NCBI RefSeq assembly: GCF_900109855.1
Contig: NZ_FOBO01000014.1
Span: forward strand, 1 to 64,000
Source: Roseovarius tolerans
Lineage (GTDB): Bacteria > Pseudomonadota > Alphaproteobacteria > Rhodobacterales > Rhodobacteraceae
Length of the DNA stretch: 64,000 nt
Direction: 5' to 3'
Shown: positions 7,343 to 16,482 of the stretch, in pieces
Numbering within the stretch: position 1 is the first letter of the stretch
How the letters are laid out: each line of letters starts with the position of its first letter
Notes under the pieces: generated by a model
What the model was told of the DNA's origin: nothing
The model's input: only the letters and a program-made list of their open reading frames with translations
Database searches by the model: none
Position numbers and translations under genes: made by a program

Positions 7343-9966
7343 TACGTTTCCTGAATGCCCGCTGCGCCTGAAGCCTCAAGGCGCTTTTGCTCTATCACTC
7401 GGTTGATCTCTCGCTTTACCAAAGCTGGAAGGTCTAACGCTTCCCACTCTCTAGACTCTAAGCTTTGCAGCACTTCGGCTTCGCTTAAACGTGTTCTTCC
7501 AAGAAAGTTACTGAGTTCGATAGAGCTCGTTCTCGATAGTCCCAAACCAATCAAGCTAATGAGTGTACGTGTACTCACACCGAATTCGAGGAAAAGATCG
7601 TAAGTCAGCTCTTCGGGGAACTCTTCGGACAAGCCACGTTCATGATAAAACTGTCGCAAAACAGACAGGTACGCGCCGAGGTATTTAGGTGCTAGAAATC
7701 TAGCAATGTTCTCGACATCAGCCATCGTGTCTCGAATGAATTTCGCATAAGGAAGTTCAGTGTCACCTCGATATTCTGGCTTTTCTCTTTCACGCCGCAG
7801 TCTTGCCGCAATAATTCTGCCCAGTGTTTTTCCGCGCATCCAATCCCAAGTTGTCAGAGCACATGGCAACACGCGTTTTTCCGGTGCAAAAACTGGAGCA
7901 AGCGTTCGGTTGATGATATCGAATATGCGAACAAACCGATCCACGGACTCGTCGTCTTCCGGCGGTATTGGGAGAAGTTGTTCAGGCAAGCCTGAGTAGG
8001 CGCGGAAGAAATCAAGAAGCGATTGAAGGGCTACGATTGATATTCCAGGATTGGCTTCCACAATTTCCTGGGAAACGTCAATCGCGTCTAAAGAAGGTTG
8101 AATGAGTTCTTCGAGCTTGGTTGCGACATCATCGCTTAGCTAGCTGACCGGGGGCGCATTCTTGATGGTTCCCTCTCTGTACTGCCAACTCATGAGGTAT
8201 GCCGCAACGTGTTCTAGCTTTCCATCAAAAGCGTCTTGATCCATTTGGGTTCGCTCTTCGAGATACCCTGATAGATCATCAAACTGCTCTATCACTTTGT
8301 CCGTTTCGCGTTGGATCGGGTACGCTGTCTTTTTAGGCAAACCGTTTGGCCATACGTTGTCCTTCTGAACGTCAACGCAAACAATATTGCCATAGAAATC
8401 AGACCCCCAACGACCAGCTCTTCCCGCAAGGTTCCAAAAATCTTGAGGCGACATCGGGTTGCCTTGTCCTTTGCGAGGCCCTCTGACGACGATTGTGCGG
8501 CATGCAAGATTTACGCCCTCGATTAGGGTGGAAGTCGATACCAGGAAGCGTAATTTGCCTGATGTGAAAAGGCGCTCAATCTCTTCGCGCAGTAAAGAAG
8601 GCATGTTCCCGTAGTGGAAAGCCACACCTCTTTTGACAAGATGAACTAATTGAAACTTCGGGTGGATGACCTTTTCGCAGAACTCAGAGAGGTCAGCGAG
8701 TTCGTCGTTGTCATCAGTCACCCAAACTTCAAGTCCATCGTAGATGAGTTGCGCTACGATTTCCGCTTCACTTGCAGTGTTGGCATAGACAAGCGTTCCC
8801 GTTGTTTCTTTGCCCAAGGCTAACGCTACGAATGCTATGCGCTTGCGTTGGTTGATTGGACGATCATAGAGATCGAACTTGCCCAACGGTTTTGGATCAC
8901 CTTCAGTAACAAGCGAAAGTGTCCATTCCTTGGGTTTTCCGCGTATTTGTTCTGCCATTACAAGGTTTTGCATGACGGTGGCAGTGTTGCTAGGGACAAC
9001 AGATGTCCGGATCTCGTCAGGAGAGTTCTCGAGAAGAACATCAGGGTTTTCGCTGTGTGGGCTTAAGAAAATAAAGCTACAACGATCATTTGCGCGAACT
9101 AGTCTTTCTACTGCGTCCTGAAGAATAACTCCACGCCGCTCGTCTGAAAGCTTCTGAGCTTCATCGACCACCGCAATGTTGAACGGGTGCGGTTCTTCAC
9201 CAGCATTCAAAAAGATATGCAATCTTTCTTGTGTAAACACTGCGATGAAACGATCTGAACGCAACTCTTCTTCATTTATTGGCAGTGAAGTAACTTTGAG
9301 ATCGTTGAGGCCGTGAACAAGCTTCAATTCATTAAGTTGGCGCTCGACCTCGGAGACGAGTGCTCGGGTTGGCGCTAAAAAGACTGAGCTCTTCGACTTT
9401 CCAGTGGCATGCTGCCGAAGAAGCCAATTGAGCACAGCATAAGTTTTGCCTGCTGCTGTGGGCGCAGTCGCAGACACCCATTGAGCTTCCGAGAGTGATG
9501 ACCACAAGTCTGATTGAAACCTGTTTCCCAAGATCGACTTTGTATCGTTGAGAATAATCTCGGACCGCAGCCTTCGACGTGTCTGCAAAAGAGCTTCCAT
9601 CGTGCCAAGACGGTCGTCTAACTCGGGTTTCAAAAAACCCTTTTCCTCGGCTAGCGCGACAGCCCTGTGGTTTGAAAGTCTGGTCAGGATGAGGCTGCCA
9701 GCATCTTTCACAAGGTCTTCGTCTGAAAAGCACACAGCCGCTTCGGCCACCATGAGCGCATACTCTTGGGCTTCGCGTTTATCACTTTCTGCAAGTATGC
9801 TCGCAGCAAGCAAAAGATGCCGCCAATCCTTTGGCGATGTAGCATCTTCGATCTGGAGCACGCCTTATCCAAAACTCAGTGCTGCTGACCACTGCCTGAG
9901 GCTATCAAGCTCATCCCTAATCCCATTACAGCTAATGAGCCAATCCTGAACATTCTTTAGGCTCAT
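7342..9966 (-). pseudogene. hamB: hamB, Hachiman DEAD/DEAH-type helicase, interrupted by in-frame stop codon(s)
   Basis: HamB is the helicase partner of HamA in Hachiman anti-phage defence. One reading frame runs from an ATG at 9966, overlapping the hamA stop as ATGA, to a TAA at 7342–7344, but is broken by TAA at 9865–9867 (codon 34) and TAG at 8140–8142 (codon 609). The middle part (GTG 9861 to 8143) carries motif I APTAAGKT, motif Ia APTRAL, motif II VDEAQ and motif VI NLAGRAGRWG. The last 265 codons (8139–7345) hold an all-helical C-terminal region starting LSDDVATKLEELI. The TAG is clearly within the gene. The TAA may instead mark a short upstream peptide followed by reinitiation at GTG 9861, although that GTG has no well-placed ribosome-binding site. 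Without readthrough the helicase lacks its C-terminal third. Confidence 0.75.
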
Positions 9967-10937
9967 GTTTCGTGTCCTAAGAGGCTGAGGAAGTAAGAGC
10001 GGAACTCTTCGATTGCCCTCATCGGCACGCAAATAAAGCTTATCTCAAAACTCGTGATTTCTTCTTTTCCAACTCGACTTTTGATCTGCTTGATCCAACC
10101 TGGCACTTCTTCTTGCAAAGCAGTTTCAAGGGCATTCTCGTCGATATTTTGACCATCCTCCAAGTAGCTAGTGGAGTCGAAACCAACGAGCGCTAGTCCG
10201 CAATGACGCAGGGCCAATGACTCTTTTTTATCCTGATTAAAGTAGTTTTTCAGGCCTTCAGTGAGCTTTTGGTCGTCGAAGTTGGCAAACTCGTTGATTA
10301 GGAATACGTCTCGGGTACGCGCTGAGTCAGCGCCGTCAGTGTCTGTTAGAAATGGCGCAAGCGAATTCAGGCAGTCTCTTACAGCGTCTGACGCACCACC
10401 ATAAAGCTTTGACTCACCCCAGTAGACTTTCAACCCACCATCGTCTGTTCCTTTGGCGTAAACGCCATCTGCTCCGTGGTAGTGCATCTCTGTGGATGTC
10501 TTTAAGCTCATTTTACTAATGATCTGGGACATGCCAAAAACTGCCTCGGCAAACGCAAAAACGAGAAGTTCGCCTCCTTCGCCGCTCTTGGCAAGCGAAG
10601 TGAACAGCGCTTCCGCCTCCTTTTCAAGTTTCAGAACGAGTGCTGAGGAACCTGTATCATTGAAAGAGTTTTTTGCTTCTTCGATGCGTTTCCGGGGGAT
10701 AGCGTAGTCGACAATTCTTGCGCGCAGAAACTCCGCAAGCGGCTTAAACCGTACTCTCCCGTGCGCATCAATCGGCAGTCGGTAGCAATGCACCTCTGTC
10801 GCTGTGTCTTCGACAATTTGTGCGGGCGTGAGCTCCACAAGATGTGAATCTGTGACCTTGCCTCCAGTCCGTAGCGTCTGCGTGAGAAGCGTGGCTAGGT
10901 CAAGAGGCGCATCTTCAATTTTGGTTTCTTCGTTCAT
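9963..10937 (-). CDS. hamA: HamA, Hachiman DUF1837 nuclease-like effector
   Basis: This 324-residue protein matches the DUF1837/HamA family. The C-terminal half carries the family's nuclease-like core: Glu123 in GGELLVF, a SKMSLKTS stretch (141–148), Asp157 in HGADGV and the GESK motif with Glu175 and Lys177, forming a PD-(D/E)XK-like set. In described Hachiman systems HamA is the effector nuclease held by the HamB helicase. It is followed directly by hamB with a 4-base overlap. All active-site-type residues look intact, so a free HamA without full-length HamB could be inactive, unregulated or toxic; which applies cannot be told from sequence. The upstream promoter lies in 10938–11327. Family call is from motif recognition and gene pairing. 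Confidence 0.82.
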   Translation of the reverse strand: MNEETKIEDAPLDLATLLTQTLRTGGKVTDSHLVELTPAQIVEDTATEVHCYRLPIDAHGRVRFKPLAEFLRARIVDYAIPRKRIEEAKNSFNDTGSSALVLKLEKEAEALFTSLAKSGEGGELLVFAFAEAVFGMSQIISKMSLKTSTEMHYHGADGVYAKGTDDGGLKVYWGESKLYGGASDAVRDCLNSLAPFLTDTDGADSARTRDVFLINEFANFDDQKLTEGLKNYFNQDKKESLALRHCGLALVGFDSTSYLEDGQNIDENALETALQEEVPGWIKQIKSRVGKEEITSFEISFICVPMRAIEEFRSYFLSLLGHET

Positions 10938-11327
10938 ATGGTAGTGCTCATTACTCGTGCCACAAGTATTAGCTATCCTAGCAATGAATACGTTCTACCA
11001 GAAGCGGAATTTCCTAGGTTTTTCACTCGTGTTTTTGCTCTTGAAGCTGATCCTTTTGTAAACAAGTAGGTGCAGACTTTGTGGTGGAATGGAACGGGAA
11101 ACATGCACCACTCCCGAAGGCCGTTGAAGGCCCGAGTCAAGAACCGCTGTCTACAGCGCAAGTCTTTCGAAGCCTTTTGGCAGTTCATTATCTATCAAAA
11201 GTGATCTTCTGTCGCTTCGCGAGTGCTCGCCACGTGTCCTATGCTAACTGCGACGTCAATTGATTGGAAATGGCGTAGAGCGCTGAGCGGATCACACTGC
11301 TGCGCGCGTCACACGCCAAAAATGCCG
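10938..11327. other. Intergenic region upstream of hamA
   Basis: About 390 bases between the PD-(D/E)XK-like gene and hamA, both on the minus strand. No open frame here has a convincing start or motif. The length suggests that hamA has its own promoter, but I could not identify clear promoter hexamers. Confidence 0.5.
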
Positions 11328-11855
11328 TTAGGGTTCAGGCATGTTTGTCCATGAGAGCCGCAAATTCTTACCTTTTCTTCTTGGCAAATTCATCCGTTTC
11401 ACAAGACGTCCGGAAACCTCGAAATCGGCACTAACCTTTACAATGAGAAGTCTGTTGAAGTGCCTGTCGAGACGCACGTTGATTTGCTCTTTGCTGTTGA
11501 GCGGAGAGATTGTTTTTATCTCAACAAAGTCATTTCCCAGCCGGCCATCAGAACCTTGGGCATAATTCCTGTGAAGCTTAATTCCGTACATAATCGCGCC
11601 AAAAAGCTCACCGATGTCACCGTAGACGTTAAGATGCTGCCCAGTTTCTTGAAAGTAAGATTCTGCAAGCGTCAACAGGTCTTGAAAATATGGGATCAAA
11701 GTTAGGTCAGCGTTCGGATATTTGAATCGCAGGTGGGCTTCCCGTTCCAGCTCAGCAAGACGGCTATACCTGACTTCTTCTGGGTCGATAATGCTATCCC
11801 AATCCAGCCATTCTCCGTCGATCCAAAAAGCATTATCTGGCCCAAGTTCTTTCAT
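11328..11855 (-). CDS. Putative PD-(D/E)XK nuclease-like protein, family not recognised
   Basis: A 175-residue protein with an ATG at 11855 preceded by TTGGAG. The N-terminal part is acidic and aromatic (DNAFWIDGEWLDWDSIIDP). The centre contains the sequence pattern of restriction-endonuclease-like folds: Glu83 in GDIGELFGA, Asp103 in GSDGRLG and Glu112-x-Lys114 in NDFVEIKTIS. A basic C-terminal tail (RRKGKNLRLSW) could bind nucleic acid. It lies between the tRNA-Phe and the Hachiman genes, in the same orientation, and has similar low GC. I infer a nuclease-type role from the three-residue pattern. A non-catalytic member of the fold, or another defence-associated protein, is also possible. 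Confidence 0.5.
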   Translation of the reverse strand: MKELGPDNAFWIDGEWLDWDSIIDPEEVRYSRLAELEREAHLRFKYPNADLTLIPYFQDLLTLAESYFQETGQHLNVYGDIGELFGAIMYGIKLHRNYAQGSDGRLGNDFVEIKTISPLNSKEQINVRLDRHFNRLLIVKVSADFEVSGRLVKRMNLPRRKGKNLRLSWTNMPEP

Positions 11856-12188
11856 TGTTACTCCAAATTTAACTTTTCGAAGCTTTAGTAGGCCACTTTG
11901 GTAAAATTGTGACTGCTTTGAGGGAGGCTCAGACGGATCCAGTTGGCAGCGTATTTCGGAGTTGGCGATCAGCCATCCGGGACCTTGCTGCGCTTTTGCC
12001 GATACAGCTATCGCGTGCCCAGAAACTGCTCGCGTGACCTCAAACTCGGCCCTCCATCAAAGGATATTTCACGAATATCAGAACCGAATGTGATACAAAA
12101 TGTGATACACATTCTGGGCGCACGGCTCCGCAAGAATCAAAATTCTACTTGCAAATCAACCACTTGATAGTGGTTTCGTTTTGCAAAA
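11856..12188. other. Island edge next to tRNA-Phe, no supported gene
   Basis: Some 333 bases separating the island's first gene from the 3' end of tRNA-Phe, the usual place for an integrase gene, yet no intact integrase frame is present. At 12087–12109 the 11-mer AATGTGATACA occurs twice in tandem with one base between copies. It could be an excisionase or repressor site, or debris of a lost integration module. Confidence 0.5.
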
Positions 12189-12263
12189 TGGTGCCCGGGG
12201 GCGGAATCGAACCACCGACACGAGGATTTTCAATCCACTGCTCTACCCCTGAGCTACCCGGGC
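12189..12263 (-). tRNA. tRNA-Phe (anticodon GAA)
   Basis: Read on the minus strand, a 75-base cloverleaf starts GCCCGGG and ends CCCGGGC-A-CCA, with the acceptor stem fully paired and CCA encoded. The anticodon arm is GTGGA-TTGAAAA-TCCTC, giving anticodon GAA (Phe), and the T arm is GGTGG-TTCGATT-CCGCC. The gene reads leftward, so its 3' end faces the low-GC accessory island, the usual geometry of a tRNA-site integration. Confidence 0.97.
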
Positions 12264-12340
12264 ACGGGAGAAGGCGAGGCCTTCGGGTGGATGCGTTTTA
12301 GGCGAGGCGGGGCGGGGTGTCCAGAGGGTATGCGCAAAAA

Positions 12341-12523
12341 TCAATGGGGTTTTTGCGGCTCTTGATCAACAGCTTCAATGGCCGCCTCGACATCCTCGGG
12401 ATCGGCGGAGGGCACGGCGTAATCGCCGCTGAACCACTTGCCCAGATCGACATCGGCGCAGCGTTTCGAGCAGAACGGGCGATAGCGGGTATCGGCAGGC
12501 TTTCGGCAGATCGGGCAGGTCAT
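12341..12523 (-). CDS. yacG: DNA gyrase inhibitor YacG (zinc-ribbon)
   Basis: A 60-residue zinc-binding protein. In E. coli, YacG binds GyrB and inhibits gyrase. The zinc ligands are Cys3 and Cys6 (CPIC) and Cys18 and Cys22 (FCSKRC), with the conserved DLGKW segment after the second pair and an acidic tail. Its ATG overlaps the stop of the upstream RNase E/G gene (ATGA at 12520–12523), so it is translationally coupled as last gene of the maf–RNase–yacG group. Length and motif match the family. Confidence 0.92.
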   Translation of the reverse strand: MTCPICRKPADTRYRPFCSKRCADVDLGKWFSGDYAVPSADPEDVEAAIEAVDQEPQKPH

Positions 12524-13545
12524 GTCACCACATCGGTCAGGGGCAGGCGGTCGCGTTTGCGTTGCAGTTCAAAATGGCTGAGGGGCGTCCATCCCGCAAG
12601 CGCGGTTTCGGTCGCATCCTTGCGGAAAGCCGCGCGCAGGCTGGTCTCGAATGTGCGCCGATCCTTCTTCGGCATCGGCGCAAGATCGAGCGTGATCTGC
12701 CCGCCCAAACCGCGTAGGCGCAATTGCCGGGGCAGGTCGCGGGCCATGGCGAGATTGGCCTTGAGCCCTGCGGCAGGGCTGGCATCCCCGCCGGTGTTTA
12801 CATCGACGGCCACCAGCGCGCGTGTCGGCTCCACGAAATACGAGCCGCCACCGGGCAGGGGCACCTGCGCGTCGCTCAGCCTGTCCACCTGATCAAGCAC
12901 GCCGAGCGTGGCGAAGCAGCCTGCATCGGTGATCACCTCCGAGGGCTCTGCCCAATCCCGCCAGGCGAGGGCATGCGGGCCATCGCCTTCGGTCAGCTTT
13001 TCAGGCTCGCGCCCGGCAGCATCGGCCAGCACCGCGCGGGCCAGATCCTGCATGGTGCGAATGTCCTCGGCGATCTCGTCTGCGTCCCCCACGGCGCAAG
13101 CCGAGCGCAGGATCAGACCCATATTGCTCTCGCCCATTTCCGCATGGGCGATCTGCAAAAGCGTGTCGCGCAGGTCGTCGTCCTTGATCGACCGTGATAC
13201 GTTGAGCCCCGGGGCATCCGGCGTGACGATTGCATAGCGGCTCTTGAAGAGCAGTTTCGTCGTCACCGGCAGCGCCTTGCCCGGTTCCGCATAGCCCGTC
13301 ACCTGCACCAGAAGCGGCTGACCGGGGGCGAAGCCCTTGACCTGCCGCAGAAACGCCGAGCCATCGGAGGTGCGCAGGAACATGCCGCCCTGTCCCTTTA
13401 CGGGCCGGTCGGCGATGGCGCGGTAGATGGCACCGGGGCGGGGTTGGTCCGAATCGATCAGCAGATCGTCGAGCCTGCCCTCCACTATAAGGGCGGCGGC
13501 CTCGGCCCCGCCGATATGATCGAGGGCGATGGTGCGCGCGGTCAT
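12520..13545 (-). CDS. Ribonuclease E/G family protein (short form)
   Basis: Endoribonuclease of the RNase E/G family for rRNA and mRNA processing. The ATG at 13545 overlaps the maf stop (ATGA), giving 341 residues; longer in-frame starts lie inside maf. The N-terminal part keeps an S1-like segment ([19 protein letters not shown]). The catalytic metal-binding aspartates are Asp248 in VAVDVNTGG and Asp287 in [10 protein letters not shown], followed by the FELQRKR helix. The zinc-link and the long C-terminal scaffold of RNase E are absent, so it is nearer a compact RNase G. The neighbours maf and infA agree with a housekeeping role. Confidence 0.88.
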   Translation of the reverse strand: MTARTIALDHIGGAEAAALIVEGRLDDLLIDSDQPRPGAIYRAIADRPVKGQGGMFLRTSDGSAFLRQVKGFAPGQPLLVQVTGYAEPGKALPVTTKLLFKSRYAIVTPDAPGLNVSRSIKDDDLRDTLLQIAHAEMGESNMGLILRSACAVGDADEIAEDIRTMQDLARAVLADAAGREPEKLTEGDGPHALAWRDWAEPSEVITDAGCFATLGVLDQVDRLSDAQVPLPGGGSYFVEPTRALVAVDVNTGGDASPAAGLKANLAMARDLPRQLRLRGLGGQITLDLAPMPKKDRRTFETSLRAAFRKDATETALAGWTPLSHFELQRKRDRLPLTDVVT

Positions 13546-14120
13546 TGGGTGTCCTTCCAGAGGGGATAGCCTGCGGCCTGCAAGAGCCCAGCGGTCTCGG
13601 CCAGCGGCAGGCCGACAACGGCGGTGAACGAGCCCGAAATCCACGGGATCAGCGCCCCGGCGGGGCCCTGAATGCCATAGCCGCCCGCTTTGCCCTGCCA
13701 GTCACCCGAGGCGAGATAGGCGTTGAGTTCTTCATCCGAGAGGCGCTTCATCCGCACAGCGGTCACCACGTCCCGCTCCCATATCCGGTCGCCGCGTCGC
13801 ACCGCGACGCCGGTGATCACCCGGTGACGGCGGCCCGAAAGGGCAAGCAGGAACTCGGCGGCCTCTGCCGCCGACTCGGGCTTGCCCAAGATACGGCGAC
13901 CCAGAGCCACGGTCGTATCGGCGGCGAGCACGATATCGTCGTCCTCCGCGGTGACCGCCCTCGCCTTTTCTCGCGCCATGCGGGCGCAGTAGGGGCGGGG
14001 CAATTCCCCCTTGGCGGGGGTCTCGTCGATCTCGGGCGGGCGGATATCATCCGCCACGACGCCGATCTGCGCCAACAGATCCCTGCGGCGCGGGCTGCCC
14101 GATCCGAGAATGAAACGCAT
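13542..14120 (-). CDS. maf: Maf-family nucleoside triphosphate pyrophosphatase
   Basis: Maf proteins hydrolyse non-canonical or selected NTPs (for example dTTP/UTP or m7GTP) to the monophosphate and pyrophosphate, as house-cleaning or division-linked enzymes. The 192-residue protein starts with the phosphate-binding motif as [11 protein letters not shown]. It carries the active-site ADTTV segment with its Asp and LGKP about 12 residues later, then the [12 protein letters not shown] strand. It lies 14 bases after infA and overlaps the RNase gene, forming an infA–maf–rne-type–yacG group common in Rhodobacteraceae. Which Maf subgroup, and so which nucleotide, cannot be fixed from the motifs alone. 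Confidence 0.92.
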   Translation of the reverse strand: MRFILGSGSPRRRDLLAQIGVVADDIRPPEIDETPAKGELPRPYCARMAREKARAVTAEDDDIVLAADTTVALGRRILGKPESAAEAAEFLLALSGRRHRVITGVAVRRGDRIWERDVVTAVRMKRLSDEELNAYLASGDWQGKAGGYGIQGPAGALIPWISGSFTAVVGLPLAETAGLLQAAGYPLWKDTQ

Positions 14121-14134
14121 GAAAAATCAGACGC

Positions 14135-14353
14135 TTACTTGAAGCGGTAGTTGATCCGACCCTTGGTCAGATCATACGGGGTCATCTCAACCTGCACCTT
14201 GTCGCCTGCCAGAACGCGGATGCGGTTCTTGCGCATCTTGCCTGCCGTATGTGCGATGATCTCATGGCCGTTCTCAAGCTCGACCCTGAATGTCGCATTC
14301 GGCAGGAGTTCCTTGACGACACCGGGGAATTCGAGCGTGTCTTCCTTGGCCAT
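14135..14353 (-). CDS. infA: Translation initiation factor IF-1
   Basis: IF-1 is a single OB-fold protein that binds the ribosomal A site during initiation. The 72-residue sequence is almost canonical: [19 protein letters not shown], the [19 protein letters not shown] core and the C-terminal [12 protein letters not shown]. It has its own upstream spacer (14354–14437) with a GGAGAGACC-type ribosome-binding site, then leads into maf. Confidence 0.98.
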   Translation of the reverse strand: MAKEDTLEFPGVVKELLPNATFRVELENGHEIIAHTAGKMRKNRIRVLAGDKVQVEMTPYDLTKGRINYRFK

Positions 14354-14437
14354 GGTCTCTCCTTGCTTTGGCTTTCCGCCTGTTTTGCGGAACGCGCTAG
14401 TAAATGAGCCTCTTTAACGTTTTTTTCAAGGGCATAT

Positions 14438-15322
14438 TCACCCGAGCGGTGTAGATGTGACCTGCATGTCGCGGCCCCTCTGTTCGGCCCAGTGGCGGCG
14501 GTTGAGCACGACGCCATCCGCGCGGACATGCGCGACGCGCGCGAGGTCGACCTCGGCCAGTGTCCATCCCGGTCGGTTGAGCGCGCCTTCGGCAATGACG
14601 CCCGACGGCGGAAAGCCCGTGTCGGGCGGGCCGAAGATGCCGCCCATGCCGGTGTTCTCATCCACGGCCGGGGACCATTCCGCGTCGCCCACGGTCGAGG
14701 CCATGACGGTGACACATTGCAGCTCGAGCGCGCGCGCCATCGCACCGATGCGCACCCGCCAATATCCGGCGAGGGCCTCGGTGCAGGAGGGCACGAGGAT
14801 CATATCCGCGTCCTGCAGGGCGCGACCCAGCAAGGGAAATTCACTGTCATAGCAGATCAGGATGCCGATCTTGCCGAGGCTCGTGTCGAACAGGCGCAGC
14901 GGCCCGCCCGGAACAACATCCCAGTCCTCGCGCTCGAACCGGGTCATGATCTGCTTGTCCTGAACACCGCGGCCTCCCGAGGGAGTAAAAAGCCGCGCGC
15001 GATTGACCGGGCGGGCGCCAAGACCGGGATCGAACACCGGGGCCGAGGCCGCGAGGACGTGCATCCCGTGCCGCACGGCCAGAGTGCTGTGCAGATCATC
15101 CACATCGGCAATCCGGTCCGAGACCGCATGCAGCGAGCGTTCCAGATCGCCCGCCACCTCCGGCCCGTCGAGCATCGCCAGTTCCATCGCCCCATATTCG
15201 GGAAAGACCGCCAGATCGGCCCCCTGCCCTGCGGCATCGGCAACCCACTCGGTGATCTTGGCGGCGTAGTCGGCCCAGTTGGTCAGCACATCGAGCGGAT
15301 AGGCGGCGGTCGCGATTTTCAT
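14438..15322 (-). CDS. Carbon–nitrogen hydrolase (nitrilase superfamily)
   Basis: Amidase/nitrilase-fold enzyme that hydrolyses a C–N bond through a Cys thiol. ATG 15322 is chosen because GAGGAA precedes it by 6 bases and the protein then begins at the first strand of the fold (MKIATAAYPLD). The catalytic triad is visible: Glu42 in FPEYGAMEL, Lys123 in QDKQIMTRFE and Cys157 in LICYDSEFP. The length of 294 residues is normal. The substrate is not evident; it could be an aliphatic amidase or a repair enzyme similar to omega-amidase. It is divergent from the membrane gene at 15445. Confidence 0.88.
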   Translation of the reverse strand: MKIATAAYPLDVLTNWADYAAKITEWVADAAGQGADLAVFPEYGAMELAMLDGPEVAGDLERSLHAVSDRIADVDDLHSTLAVRHGMHVLAASAPVFDPGLGARPVNRARLFTPSGGRGVQDKQIMTRFEREDWDVVPGGPLRLFDTSLGKIGILICYDSEFPLLGRALQDADMILVPSCTEALAGYWRVRIGAMARALELQCVTVMASTVGDAEWSPAVDENTGMGGIFGPPDTGFPPSGVIAEGALNRPGWTLAEVDLARVAHVRADGVVLNRRHWAEQRGRDMQVTSTPLG

Positions 15323-15444
15323 CGAATTCCTCATATGCAGCAGGTGGCGCTCTTGTAATCGCTCTGCAAGGGCACGTCGAGCGATTGCCGCCTTGCGCGC
15401 AACCGTGCTATCACTTGTCGTATCGAGGCAGGGCAGCCCTACAT

Positions 15445-16482
15445 ATGGCAAAAACGGCACTCAGCAAATACCAGCGGCTCGAAGCGGCGGGCCTTTGGCG
15501 CGCCGACGCAGAGGCGCAGCGCATCGACGTGATCGTGTCGGTGGGCGAGGCGACGCTGACCATCACCGACATGCGCGAGCGGGTGCAGGCGCATTGGTCG
15601 ATCGCCGCCATCGCGCGGGCCAATCCGGGGCAGACACCGGCGATCTATCACCCCGATGGCGACCCCGGCGAGACGCTGGAACTGCCCCAGAACGAGACCG
15701 ACATGATCGCCGCCATCGAAACCCTGCGCAATGCGATTGCCCGGCAACGCCCGCGCCCCGGACGGCTGCGGCTCTACGGCGTACTGGCCAGCGTGTTGGC
15801 GGTGCTCCTGATGGGCCTCTTTTGGCTGCCGGGTGCCGCGCGGGACCATGCGCTGCGGGTGGTCCCGGCAGTCAAACGCGCCGAGATCGGCCAGGCGCTT
15901 ATCACCCATTTGCAGCGCGCCACAGGTCCCGCCTGCCGTGCGCAAGGCGGCAACGCCGCGCTGGCTGCGCTGGCGCGTCGCCTGCCCCCGCGCACAGGCG
16001 GCGTGCGGTTCATGATGGTGCGCAGCGGCGTCGAGGACACCCTGCGTCTGCCCGGCGGAACGGTCATGATCAACGCCGATCTGGTCGAGGATCATGACGA
16101 GCCCGACGTCGTCGCGGGCCACATCATCGCGGCCTACCTGCGCGCCGAGGCCCGCGACCCGCTGCACCGCCTGCTCACCGACGGCGGCGCGATGGCGAGC
16201 CTGCGCCTGCTGGCGACCGGACAACTGACCGACGACACCCTGCGCGCCCATGCCGAAACGCTGTTGAAATCGCCGCCCAACCCACCACCCGATGCCGCGC
16301 TGCTCGGAGGATTCGCCCGTTGGCAGGTGCGCATGGCCCCGTATGCTTACGCGCGCGACATCACCGGCGAAACTGTCTTGTCGCTGATCGAGGCCGACCC
16401 GTTCGCGCGCGGAGCAGAGCCGCCGCCGCCGATCCTGAGCGACGCAGACTGGTTGCGGCTTCAGGGAATTTGTGGTGGCTGA
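15445..16482 (+). CDS. Single-pass membrane protein with degenerate M48 peptidase-like domain
   Basis: The ATG at 15445 starts MAKTALSKYQRLEAAGLW. A cytoplasmic N-terminal part (1–105) is followed by one membrane segment (about 109–129) and a C-terminal domain. That domain has the M48-type pattern of a hydrophobic strand with a Gly-Gly pair (RLPGGTVMINADLVEDHDE) followed by the helix DVVAGHIIAAYL. In M48 peptidases this helix carries HExxH; here it reads His226-Ile-Ile-Ala-Ala230, so the catalytic Glu and second His are missing and the protein should not be an active metalloprotease. The gene overlaps the next membrane-protein gene slightly, so the pair is co-transcribed. Function is unknown; the M48 relation is my inference from the motif. 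Confidence 0.6.
   Translation: MAKTALSKYQRLEAAGLWRADAEAQRIDVIVSVGEATLTITDMRERVQAHWSIAAIARANPGQTPAIYHPDGDPGETLELPQNETDMIAAIETLRNAIARQRPRPGRLRLYGVLASVLAVLLMGLFWLPGAARDHALRVVPAVKRAEIGQALITHLQRATGPACRAQGGNAALAALARRLPPRTGGVRFMMVRSGVEDTLRLPGGTVMINADLVEDHDEPDVVAGHIIAAYLRAEARDPLHRLLTDGGAMASLRLLATGQLTDDTLRAHAETLLKSPPNPPPDAALLGGFARWQVRMAPYAYARDITGETVLSLIEADPFARGAEPPPPILSDADWLRLQGICGG

Noticed and set aside
7342..8061. Independent 239-residue gene downstream of the helicase
   Set aside because: It is in the same frame as the helicase and continuous with it except for the TAG at 8140–8142, so it is the hamB C-terminus.
11943..12167. Possible integrase remnant next to tRNA-Phe
   Set aside because: The 74-residue frame shows no convincing tyrosine-recombinase motif; a DTAI-like string in another frame is too short to count.
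13001..13618. Long alternative frame over RNase E/G
   Set aside because: Shadow frame caused by high GC; the RNase frame has catalytic motifs and start/stop overlaps.
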